Assembly (NCBI RefSeq): GCF_036850765.1
Contig: NC_089498.1
Location: forward strand, 72,704,305 to 72,768,304
Direction of reading: 5' to 3'
DNA: 64,000 nt
Origin: Saccopteryx bilineata
Lineage: Eukaryota; Chordata; Mammalia; Chiroptera; Emballonuridae
The notes beneath the pieces are model-generated. The model worked only from the letters and a program-made list of their open reading frames with translations, ran no database searches and was not told the DNA's origin. Shown one piece after another: positions 1 to 9,700 of the stretch. The first letter of the stretch is position 1, and every line of letters begins with the position of its first letter. The position numbers were made by a program, and so were the translations under genes.

Positions 1-1513
1 GCAAATGGATGAATCAACTTTGAGAGACAGTGAGGCAGTATTGATAACTTACGTAAGATATATTGATAAAGGACATTTTGCTGAAGAAATGTTGTTCTGT
101 AAAAGATTAGAAAGCACCACTACCTCCAAAGATATATATAATAAGCTAAAAAACTACTTAGATGTCAATGATATACCAATGAAAAATATAACATCTTGTG
201 CTGTAGATGGTGCTCCCAATATGATGGGCAAGAAAAGTGGCTGCTTACAATTGACGAAAGATGCGAATCCAGAAATGATTCTTGTGCATTGTGTTATTCA
301 TAGGGAAAACTTGGTAGCTAAAAACATCTCGCCTGTTCTGAATGAAGTATTACATACAGTAATAAAGTGTGTTAATGCTATTAAAGCTAGTGCCAAATGT
401 GAGCGTCTTTTCAAGCTATTTTGTGAAGAACAAAATGAAGACCATGTGAGACTTTTACTTCATACTGAAGTCAGATGGCTATCTAAAGGAAACTGTTTGA
501 AAAGATTTATGGAACTGTTTGATACTCTTAGTGATTTTTTAAGCGACAAACCTGAAATGAAGTATCTGTTAACAATAGATGGTAAAGCATTTGCGAGTTA
601 TTTAGCTGATATCTTTGAAAAACTAAATATATTAAATAAGCAACTTTAAGGAACAAATAAAACTCTTGTCGATGCAAAAGCAAAGATATTTGGTTTCATT
701 ACCAATATTGGTTATGTCAGAAACATATTAACAACAAAAACTTTAAACAGTTTCATTGGCTCCAAAAATGTGAAGTAACTGATACCGCTTTACTTGTTAT
801 TGTCAATCATTTGAATATTCTATCAGCTGATTTAAAAGAAAGATTTTCTGATTTAAAACAAATTGATTTCCCAACATGGATGATGCAGCCAATGTTAGTG
901 GATTTGTCTGATATATCAAATATGCAGTATCAAGAAGAACTCACAGAATTGCAAAATGATGAGTCAGTTAAAGCTTTATTTAATATCAAAGGAGCGATGG
1001 CATGGCTTTGTGAGGAAACAGAAATCAAATACCCAAATTCAACCAAATGTGCAAGAAAACTATTGCTACCGTTTCTATCTTCATTTTTAGCTAAATGTGG
1101 ATTTAGTGCTGTAAATGATTTATTGGTAAAAAAAAGAAATCGGCTGGATATAACACAACGTGGAGACTTGAGACTAAAGCTAATCAAATTGAAACCTAAT
1201 ATAAAATCTCTGTGCAGCAAGCATCAAGCGCAAGGATCACACTAAATTAAAATAATAAATTAATATAGAAAAATCTGTATTAAAATTATTTGGAATTTAA
1301 ATTTCTGTTTTTCATTATATGTTTTGAAATTTTACTTACTGTGTTTTGTTAACAATTTCATAGTGATTTCTTCCTAGAACCTATCATTTATGTTTATTAA
1401 GTGAACAAATCAATTTTTTAATGTTAAAAATTATGTATGTTACATAGGGGGGGATATAAAAATTTTAGAAAGGTTAAGGTGGGGCATGGCACAAAAAAGG
1501 TTGGGAAACACTG
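1..1513 (+). mobile_element. 3' part of a hAT DNA transposon (Charlie/Buster-like)
   Basis: The segment carries a decayed hAT transposase (separate entry) followed by AT-rich sequence. It ends at 1513 in a motif reading GGTTGGGAAACACTG, the reverse of the typical hAT terminus CAGTGTTTCCCAACC. The 5' half and the other terminus lie outside the window, so the 8-bp target duplication (right copy would be 1514-1521) cannot be confirmed. It lies within the inferred LRRC20 intron 2. Confidence 0.8.
2..1245 (+). pseudogene. hAT-family transposase remnant, disrupted
   Basis: Open from the left edge, the frame begins Q-M-D-E-S-T, which matches the first catalytic Asp region of hAT transposases. Counting from the Met at base 5, it continues with C-A-V-D-G-A-P-N-M (Asp68, second catalytic region), a C-x2-H motif (Cys96/His99, in HCVIHRENL) and R-W-L-S (157-160). 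These blocks resemble domesticated relatives such as ZBED5, SCAND3 and FAM200. An in-frame TAA at 647-649 interrupts the protein, and the same frame stays open to a second TAA at about 776-778. The C-terminal part resumes in another frame at 811-1245, so at least one stop and one frameshift separate the halves. BED finger and N-terminus are off the left edge. It is not a functional gene. Confidence 0.8.
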
Positions 1514-1900
1514 CTCTAGAAGGTAAAAACCTTTCAGAGATGAGAAAATTGAGACACCAGCCACACCAGCACAGGCCTGGCACAGGGAAAGTACGGCTTC
1601 CCTGGTTTCCCTCTGGCCTCTCATCCATCCTGTGTCCAGCGGGGATCCTCCTAAAGCGCACCTGGCCCACGCCATTCCCTGCTCCGACACTGCCAGGGGC
1701 TCCCCACCGCTGCCCAGAGCAAGACCAGCAGAGGCAGCTCGGTCCCTCACTTAACTTGCTGAAATGCTGCTTCAGACGCTGTGTGTGATGCCAGTGTTTG
1801 AAGGCACGTGCTTCCCTACAACATGTGTTTGCTATCCACAAGCCAGTGCTTTCACTGGCTCCCTGCCATCAAGTCTGTCCCATGCTGTTGGTTACACAGG
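1514..1900. other. Intronic sequence without recognised feature
   Basis: No gene, RNA or clear repeat is recognised. Short open frames on both strands overlap each other and show no domain. Confidence 0.5.
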
Positions 1901-2130
1901 GTGAAAACGTGGACCCTATAGTCACAGAGCCTGCGTTTAAACCCCTCTCTTGGGGAAGTTGCTCAGCCTTTCTGTGTCTCAGTTTCCTCCTCTGGAAAAT
2001 AAGGATAACAACAGCAGCCACCTCTCAGTCGGAGCGGTGATTAAATCACAGGGTTGTGATGAGGCCGAATGAGACCTATGTAAAGCAGTTGGACAGCTTA
2101 GCACAGGGTGAGTACTAAGGAAGTGTGACC
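1900..2130 (+). repeat. MIR SINE (ancient)
   Basis: The order of blocks is that of a sense MIR: a phrase like 'TTGCTCAGCC..TCTGTGTCTCAGTTTCCTC', then 'AAAATAAGGATAA', then a 'GGGTTGTGATGAGG' block and a terminal 'AGCACAGGGTGAGTACT' block. It is well diverged. Confidence 0.7.
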
Positions 2131-2214
2131 TTATTATTACTCTGGGTCATTTCGACTCTAGGTGATTTTCCCTTTTTAGGCTCTTTAGAACCTAATCCCT
2201 GTGCAAGATAAGTC

Positions 2215-2670
2215 TTCACTGCAGAAACTACTTAAGGCCCTTTGTGATCTGAAGCCAATCTCTGCCTCCTTCTCGCCTCAGCTCCCTTTTATTCTTGCAA
2301 GTCACAGCCTCGCCAGTGCTGTCTCAAGTGCTCCTGTGCTATCCAGCCTTTGCTCAGACACCCTCACCTAGAATGCCTTCCCCTCACTCCTGTCCCACAC
2401 TTGCACCCCTAGACCCGCCCCATCCTTTAAGGCTCAGCTGAAATGTCACCTCTTCCATGCAACTCCCTCAGCACGGATGCTAACGCACTGTGCAGTGGGT
2501 ATGCCACGCAAGACAACAGAAGAGGAACTCATCCTTCTTTAGTCCATTTTATGTTCTGCTAACACTTCACAACCCATGCAATCAGCTTGCTTCCCAGGGG
2601 ACTGTCTCCAAGGCTTATGTCACCTCCACAAGTCACTGTGTCATCTAGATCTGTCTCCTCACTGCACAGG
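2215..2670 (+). repeat. L2 LINE 3' fragment (ancient)
   Basis: It contains the L2 3'-end signature blocks 'AGAATGCCTTCCC', 'CCTTTAAGGCTCAGCTGAAATGTCACCTC' (shortened here) and 'CAACTCCCTCAG' in the sense orientation. Edges are approximate. Confidence 0.6.
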
Positions 2671-3399
2671 GGACTCCAGCACCTGCTGGGCTTCCCTGAA
2701 GACCCCTCAGCATTGGCCCAGTTCTCACAGCTGGGCCAATTTCCACAGACAGAAGAATGACAAGCAAGGAAAACGAAAAGAGGAAGACAGTGATTTCACC
2801 CACGGGATGAGGCTGAAATCCACTCATCCAGCATCCTGAGCGCTGGCGCCTGCAGGGCAGCACCTCAGGGGACAGGAACCCAAGGAGCAGGTCGGCTGAG
2901 CTGGAGGCTGCCCACCACTGACCCTACTCGCAGTCTCCCCCACCCAGGAGACTGAGGCCCACAGTGGTGCTGGAATGAGGGCAGGTGGGGCTCATGGCCA
3001 ACGGAGCTTCTGAAGTTCTAGAAGGAGATTCAGGGACCCCAACAGAGAGACCTGGGCCACAACCTTAGGGTTCGGAGGTCTTCTCCCACTATGGCTATAA
3101 ACAGTCCTGAAAAAGCCTCAAGACACCAGCTAACCATCCTCAATGTATCAATCCATGCCACTGCTCACGGACACCGAGGCTGTCACAGCAGCGCTCCATG
3201 GACATCCCTGAATGCATCCCTGATACACGTGTGCACACGCTTCTCTAAGGCCACACCCAACCCATAGTGTGCATCCTCCAGGAAAAGTGGCCTGGTGCTG
3301 GCTTCTTGGGGCACTGGAGGCAAAGGTAAGCTGGCAAGTGGCAGATGCCCCAGAGGCCCATGGATCCACTGTCGTGAGAGGACCATGGAGTGGCGAGAG
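2671..3399. other. LRRC20 intron, no recognised feature
   Basis: GC-rich unique-looking intronic sequence. Overlapping short open frames on both strands resemble no known protein. Confidence 0.5.
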
Positions 3400-3530
3400 G
3401 AGCCCTGACCTGGGAGTTAGGAGGACTGGACTTCACTCTCAGCTCCATGGCAGATTTCCTGGGTGACCTTGGCGGTCACCTTGTGCCTCTGTGGCTCAGC
3501 CTCCTCATCTGTCAAACCAGGCTATCGAGA
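3400..3530 (+). repeat. MIR-like SINE fragment
   Basis: Blocks like 'CCTGGGAGTTAGGAGGACTGG', 'TGGGTGACCTTGG' and 'CAGCCTCCTCATCTGTCAAA' follow the sense MIR order. Confidence 0.6.
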
Positions 3531-3836
3531 GGGCCAGCCCATTCTCCCGGACGCTTTCTGGCCCTTCATTTCTAGAGAGAGCAGGCTATGGGGCCAGCCA
3601 GGGTGGCGCAAGTGGTTAGTAAACACTGAGGGGATCAGGAGGCCTCGTATCTGCGGAATGTGCCAGAGCAGAGACAGGGGCAGATGGAGGTGAGGCCCTG
3701 GTGGGGAGTGAGGGGATGCTGAGGCCAGTAACCAGAATGGAAAAGAAAATCAGTGGTGGGCAGGCTTCCCTAGGCGCAGGCTGGCACAGCCTGGGCAGCC
3801 TGTGGAGCAGAAATACAGGGCCTGGGCCTGGGTGCC

Positions 3837-4443
3837 TATTGGGCAAATGAGTTTGTAAAATTTGTATTTTTTTTTAGTTTGCTCACTGTTATTGTTAGAA
3901 AATGGCGCTGAACAGCACCAGGTATATGTGGTCTGTGAAACTGTAAATTACCTTCCTGCTTAGGAAGGGCCATTGTTTTGCTAATGTTTGCTGGGAGAGG
4001 GATTTTGATTGCCCCCAGCCTGTTTTGGAGAGAAGAAGGAGAAGAGGCAGAGAGAAGCCATGTTTGCAGAGAGAGAGCAGAGAAATGCAGAGTGCTAAAG
4101 GAGAAGCCATGTTGACAGGGAAGGAGAAGGTGTGCAGATGAGGAACCTGAGCTGAGGGGCTTTGGGAGCCCTACTGAGGCTTGTGGGGGCCTCTGATTCT
4201 AGGAGAAACCAGAGAAGATTCTCCTAGAAACTGGTTGTGGAACCAGAGAATGCGTCAGTGGCTTTGGGAGCCCTGAGTGAAAGGGAAGTGTTTGTTCTGT
4301 GTGTTTGCTTGTTGGCCAGTGCACGACTTTAATAAAAAAAATGGCCCACCATTTTTTAGCTCCACTGTTTCTTTACTGTCTGTCTGAATTCAATGAAAAT
4401 CTGCGTGTGAATGGCCACAACCGCTGCAACTACTGGCCATACA
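3837..4443 (+). mobile_element. Solo LTR of an endogenous retrovirus (copy 1, 607 bp)
   Basis: The element is flanked by a perfect 5-bp target duplication GTGCC (3832-3836 and 4444-4448). It ends ...CATACA and starts TATTGGG, apparently decayed from TGTTGGG. A polyadenylation signal AATAAA lies near 4331. The stretch from there, including GGCCCACCATTTT, matches copies at 31277-31669 and 33632-34406. No internal retroviral genes are present. The middle of this copy differs and is longer than copy 2. Confidence 0.85.
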
Positions 4444-4448
4444 GTGCC

Positions 4449-5933
4449 CTTGACAATTCAGAGGTGAGTGATTGCTGTCAGACCCACCCAGGGCATTTGT
4501 GGAGTCCTGCTGCTTCTGAACTGGCCCCAGAGAAGCAGACACAGAGGGCTGTGTCCAGGGGGTGCCACTGAGCCCACTGTTCAGGCAGATGAGGAGGGGG
4601 CTGGGTGGCCGTTTCTGCAAACATTTCACACCAGGCTATGGTCTGGCTTCGCCTCCTTGTGCTCAGGTCAGCATAGGGCTCAGTGAGGGCCTGTCTGAAC
4701 CCCAAGCCTCAGGTACAGAGGGGACATGGAGGGAATAAGAATGGCTCAGTAGTGAAGGCAGCTCTGGGATAGAGAGAAAATCTGCTTTATGGCGCCAGCC
4801 CAGGCATTTGCAATTGAAGGAATACTTTTTTAAAATATGCACATTTACTTTTTAAAAAATGGTACTACATGTCAAGAGTGACAAAGATGAGGCCCAAAGG
4901 GTGAACAATGAGGCCAGGCTTCCCCCCACCTTGTCCTCTGGTTCCCTGTCCCTTGCCTCCCTGGGACAGAGTCTCAGGGAGCTAAAGGTGTAGTTGTGGG
5001 CTCTACTAGGGTTATCCTGGGTTACTCTAGAATTGCTATACATGAAGCCAGCCCCAATCTAGAGAACACATCTAGAGATGGTTTTAGACAGAGCCTTCTA
5101 ATCACTTCCTCCAGTCCCCTTGCACAGGAAGCAAAGTTAGGAGAGCAGCAGGGGGCTCTGCAGGGGGCAGAGCTGTTCCCCTCCCCCACTGCCAAATTCC
5201 CATCCTGCTCTTTCAGCTGAGAGGTGAGCAGACAGGCAGCCCTGGCTGGGGGCTGCCCTGTGAGAGCCTATTACCTCCTCTGCACCTGCAGAGCGGAACT
5301 GTGACTGGCTGACCTCCGAACTCCCAGGCCTGGAGACATTACAGTAAAACACACACCCCTTGTGCCCACTAGCACCAGGCTTCTGGCTGCCCACCTCCCT
5401 CACGGTGGGGGTGTGTGTGGGTGTGGGTGTGCCTCCACCGCCAGACTGGACACTTGGGTCCTCCAGGTGGAGCACACAGTCGGTGCTCAATGTGTGTATT
5501 TTCAAGGAAAGCTTATCATTCCGCTTTGGCGAGTATGTATTAAGTGCTTCTTGAGTACCCTGACTCAAGAAGGGGGCTGCAAAATGAGATCCTTGTGGGG
5601 GCCAACCAGGAATGAAAACACAGGATGTGAGTTGGGCTGCGCCTGGAAGCCCTTGTCAGGAGCTGAGCACTCACCCAGCAACAGCCTGGTCAAAGCCCAG
5701 TCTCAACTTCCTGTTACCAGCTTGGCTGATGACAGGGCGCCATCTGCTGGCAAGTACAAAAGAAGATGAGCACTCGGCCAAGGTGCGGGTGAGCCTGGCA
5801 GGGAAGGGAAGGAGGAAAGGCAGCAACATGTCCCTTCAGTCACTAGCTCTGGCCTCCCACTTGATTTTCTCACAGCTCCCAGCCTGCTGCTAAGTCCCCT
5901 GGGGATAGAGCATATCCATGTCCATATTCATAT
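4449..5933. other. LRRC20 intron, no recognised feature
   Basis: No coding exon or clear repeat is recognised here. Open frames such as the minus-strand one at 5137-5568 carry no domain. Confidence 0.5.
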
Positions 5934-5969
5934 TCTCTCTCTCTCTCTCTCTCACTCACACACACACAA
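5934..5969 (+). repeat. (CT)n/(CA)n microsatellite
   Basis: About ten CT units are followed by about seven CA units with one interruption. Confidence 0.95.
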
Positions 5970-6089
5970 TCCAAATACCTGCCCAGACAATGCCCTTCCC
6001 CACCAAGCCCCTAGAAGCCACCAAGCAAAGAAAGATCCTAATTATTAATAGTAGCCAGTGAGTCTCAAAATTCAAGGTAGGGAAGAGTC

Positions 6090-6200
6090 ATACAGGGTTC
6101 GCATTAACTTGCAGATCACCAGGCTTACCCTGAGATCCCACTTTTAAAGCTCTAGAGTGGGGTCCACAGATCCGCATGTTTAACCAACACCAGACGATTC
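6090..6200 (+). repeat. MER5-like hAT fragment (ancient)
   Basis: Blocks resembling 'TTAACTTGCAGATCACC', 'TTTTAAAGCTCTAGAGTGGGG' and 'GCATGTTTAACCAACACC' fit the MER5-type non-autonomous hAT. Diverged and partial. Confidence 0.45.
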
Positions 6201-6805
6201 TGAAAGAAAGAAGTCTTTGTGACCTCAGTTTAGCAAAGCTTTCTTTGACTGTACACCAAAAGCACCATCCATAAAAGGAAAATGATAAACTAGACTCCAT
6301 CAAAAGTTAAAATGTCTGTTCCTCAAAAATCCCTGTTAAGAGAATAAAAAAACAAGTCACAAGCTAGAAAAAAATACTGGAAAACACATATATGATCAAG
6401 GACATGCATCTTGAATAAATAAAGAACCATCAAAATTTAGTAAGAAAAGAAACAATCCATTTTACTTAAGGTACAAAAGATGTGAATAGACATTTCACCA
6501 AGGAAAAATATGTGGATGGCAAATAAGCACATGAGAAGCTGCTTAGCATCATTACTCATCATAGAACTGTAACATAAAACTATAATGAGAACAATTACAC
6601 ACCTGTAAGAATGTACAAAATTAAAAACCATATGGAGTATTGACAAGGATGAAGAGGAATGGAAATTCTAAACCACTTTGGAAGAATATGGCAGTTTCTT
6701 ATGCAATTTAAACATATACTTAACATACACAATCCAGAAATCCCATTCCTGGGTATTTACCCAAGAGAAATAAAAACTTTCACTCATGCAGAAACCTATT
6801 TGTGG

Positions 6806-6999
6806 TTTTTTTTCTTATTGATTGATTTTAAAGAGACAGAGAGAGGAAGGGAGAAGAACCGGGGGGAGGCATTCATTTGTTGTTCCACTTAGTTGTGTGT
6901 TCATTAGTCACTTCCCGTGGGTGCCCTGACCAGGAACTAGACCCACAACCTTGGTGTTTTGGAATGAAAAGCTAATCAACTGAGCGAACCAGCCATGGC
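6806..6999 (-). repeat. tRNA-derived bat SINE, old VES-like subtype
   Basis: Reading in reverse, a head ending ...CCTTGGTGTTTTGGAATG and a GTGCCCTGACCAGG block match other copies at 29510-29697, 39615-39778 and 58625-58808. The A-rich tail lies at the left, so the element is on the minus strand. It interrupts the L1. Confidence 0.7.
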
Positions 7000-7010
7000 T
7001 GTATATAGAT

Positions 7011-7374
7011 TTTTTTTTTTTTCATTTTTCCGAAGCTGGAAACAGGGAGGCAGTCAGACAGACTCCCGCATGCACCCGACCAGGATCCACCCGGCATGCC
7101 CACCAGGGGGCGATGCTCTGCCCATCTGGGGCGTCACTCTGTTGCATCCAGAGCCATTCTAGCGCCTGAGGCAGAGGCCACAGAGCCATCCCCAGTGCCC
7201 GGGCCATCTTTGCTCCAATGGAGCCTTGGCTGCCGGAGGGGAAGAGAGAGACAGAGAGGAAGGAGAGGGGGAGTGGTGGAGAAGCAGATGGGTGCTTCTC
7301 CTGTGTGCCCTGGCCGGGAATCAAACCCAGCACGCCAGGCCGACGCTCTACCACTGAGCCAACCAGCTAGGGCC
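7011..7374 (-). repeat. tRNA-derived bat SINE, long 'GCCCTGGCC' subtype
   Basis: The head (GGCCCTAGCTGGTTGGCTCAG in reverse) lies at the right and the poly-T tail at the left. The target duplication TGTATATAGAT flanks it at 7000-7010 and 7375-7385. It sits directly beside the older SINE at 6806-6999. Confidence 0.9.
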
Positions 7375-7779
7375 TGTATATAGATATTTATAGGCTTTAT
7401 TTATCACTTTAAAAAATTAGAAACAATTCAAAGATCCTTCAATAGATGAATGAATAAACAATGTCACTTCCATACAATGTAACACTATTTAATAATAGAA
7501 AGGTACAAACTACTGATTCACACAAAACATGGGCTAAAATGAAAGAAGTCAGACTCAAGAAGTTATATTCTGTATAATTCCATTTGCATGACATTCTAGA
7601 AAAGGCAAAGCCATAGGGATGGAAAAGAGATCAGACCAGTGGCTCTCAGGTATTGGGGACTGGGGGAAGGCACAGGGATTTTTTTGGGGGGGTGGGAGTT
7701 CTGGATCTTGTGGTGGTGATTACACAGTTGTATGTATTTATCAAAGCTCATAGAATTGTACACTAAAAAGGGCAAATTT

Positions 7780-8154
7780 GGCCCTGGCCAGTTGGCTCAG
7801 TGGTAGAACGTCAGCCTGGTGTGTGGAAGTCCCAGGTTTGATTCCAGCCAGGGCACACAGGAGGAGCGCCCATCTGCTTCTCCACCCTTCCCCTTTTCCT
7901 TTCTATCTCTCTATCTCTCTCTTCCCATCCCATAGCCAGTGCTCCATTGGAGCAAAAGTTGGCCAACTGAGGATGGCTCCTTGGACTCCAACTCAGGCAC
8001 TAGAATGGCTCTGGTTGCAAAGGAGCAATACCCCAGATGGGCACAGCATCGCCCGCTAGTGGGCATGCTGGGTAGATCCCAGTCGAGCGCACATGGGAGT
8101 CTGTCTCTCTGCCTCTGCTTCTGACTTCAGAAAAAAAAAAAAAGTAAAAAGGGG
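7780..8154 (+). repeat. tRNA-derived bat SINE, long 'GCCCTGGCC' subtype
   Basis: The head shows Pol III box-A and box-B-like motifs (TGGCTCAGTGG, GGTTTGATTCC), the body follows, and the A-rich tail is at the right. The target duplication AGGGCAAATTT is at 7769-7779 and 8155-8165. It interrupts the L1. Confidence 0.9.
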
Positions 8155-8528
8155 AGGGCAAATTTTATTTATGCAATTTATGCCCTGATAAAATAAATAA
8201 TCTATCTCAATTGAGGGACATTCTTTAAAATACCTGACCAGTACATCTCAAAATTGTCAAAACAGGTCATCAAAAACAAAGAAAGTCTGAGAAACTGTCA
8301 GTTAAAAGAAGTCTAAGGAGACCTGACAACTAAGTGTAATGTGGTACTCCTTAAACTAAAAAGGCTATTAATTCAATACTGAGGAAACCTGAATAAAAAT
8401 GATGGACTTCAGTTAACAATAATGTATCATTGTTGGTTCATCAATTATAAAAGTTGTGCCTAACTAGTGTAAAATGTTAATAATAAGGGAGACCAGTGTG
8501 AGGTGCATGAGAATCTACTACACGATCT

Positions 8529-8865
8529 TCTTTTTGTTTTTTTCAGCACACACGAGCGAATGAGAGAAAGAGAGAGAGAGATATAAATAGGGACAGACAG
8601 ACAGGAAGAGAGAGAGATGAGAAGCATCAACTCATAGTTGTGACACCTTAGTTGTTCACTGATTGCATTCTCATATGTGCTTGACCGTGGGGCTCCAGGT
8701 GAGCCAGTGACCCCTTGCTCGAGCCAGTGACCTTTGGGCTCAAGCCAATGACCATGTGCTCAAGCCGGATGAGCCGGCACTTAAGCCAGCAACCTCAGGG
8801 TTTCAAACCTGGGTCCTCAGCATCCCGGGCCAACGCTCTATCCTCTGCTCCACTGCATGGTCAGG
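8529..8865 (-). repeat. tRNA-derived bat SINE, 'AAGCC-AGTGACC' repeat subtype
   Basis: The body has degenerate tandem units of the type 'CTCAAGCCAGTGACC', seen reversed here, and a head ending ...CATGGTCAGG. Same subtype as 18275-18613, 27328-27590, 48288-48571, 56520-56838 and 61628-61932. Confidence 0.85.
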
Positions 8866-8944
8866 CTGTACTATACAATTTTCTTATAAATCTAATCTGG
8901 TTCTTAAAATAAAAACATTATTTAAAGAACAAAATAAATAACTA

Positions 8945-9120
8945 AGTTCAAAACATGGATCATCTGGGAGGCTTGTTAAAATGCAGATTATCATGCCCCA
9001 TCCTCAAACATTCTGTTTTCAAAGCTCTGGAGTAGAGCCCATGAATAGGCATTTTTAACCAGTATCCCATGACCCTGATGCAGGTGACACAGGACCCACC
9101 CTTTAGGAAGCCCTGTACAA
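8945..9120 (+). repeat. MER5A-like hAT fragment
   Basis: The order 'ATCATCTGGGAGGCTTGTTAAAATGCAGATT', then 'TTCAAAGCTCTGGAGTAGAGCCC', then 'GGCATTTTTAACCAGT' is that of MER5A (blocks shortened in meaning, not exact consensus). Confidence 0.65.
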
Positions 9121-9399
9121 GAGGACCTGACCGAGGATATCTGCTTTATGGGGGACTGTCCCTACTTTCTTGTTACCACCTAAGACATCTTCAACGTCCA
9201 AGTAGATATTAGCCCCTGATTATTTTCCTCCTTTTCTAGGAGCAGGGTAGGCCAACAATGGATCCAGGAAGGCTTGAGAGGAGAGGCCAGGGTAAGGGTG
9301 GGAGGAGGGAGTTTCAGGTTGCTCAGACCTCCTCCCGCACAGAGCGCATGGGGCACAGGGGGTGCACAGGGTGCATGGGGAGAGGCAGGGCTAGGGCCA

Positions 9400-9700
9400 C
9401 ACACCCCCGTGATGAACCCTGGCTCCGCCTGTAAACAGTGGTGTCACCAGCAAATCACTCGCAGCCTCAGCCTTGGCTCCAGCACCTATAAAACGGCAAC
9501 TCCTACTCCAAAAGCAACATGGCCTAGGAGACGAGCTGAACGCTCTCATGCTACAGAGCACCTAGAAACCTTGGAGAGCCAAGTCCCATGCTTTCGCCTC
9601 TCCGGCTGTAAAATGGGGATATTGCTATTACCTGAGTCACAGGGTTGTTGTGAAGATTGAGTCCAAACTGTAAAGTGCTTACAATATTCTGAGGAAATAC
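9400..9700 (+). repeat. MIR SINE fragment
   Basis: Blocks 'CTATAAAACGG', 'TGTAAAATGGGGATATTGC', 'CACAGGGTTGTTGTGAAGATTGAG' and 'GTAAAGTGCTTA' follow the sense MIR order, with an insertion in the middle. Confidence 0.6.

Larger units (their letters stand above)
6300..8225 (+). mobile_element. Old L1 LINE 3' end, interrupted by three SINEs
   Basis: Sense L1 ORF2 C-terminal sequence is recognisable at 6300-6805, for example CCAAAGAGGA- and GGGTATTTACCC-like blocks. It continues after SINE insertions at 7386-7779 with the block around TCAATAGATGAATGAATAAACA and the 3' UTR phrase GGTGGTGATTACACAGTTGTA. Reading frames are destroyed. Confidence 0.75.
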
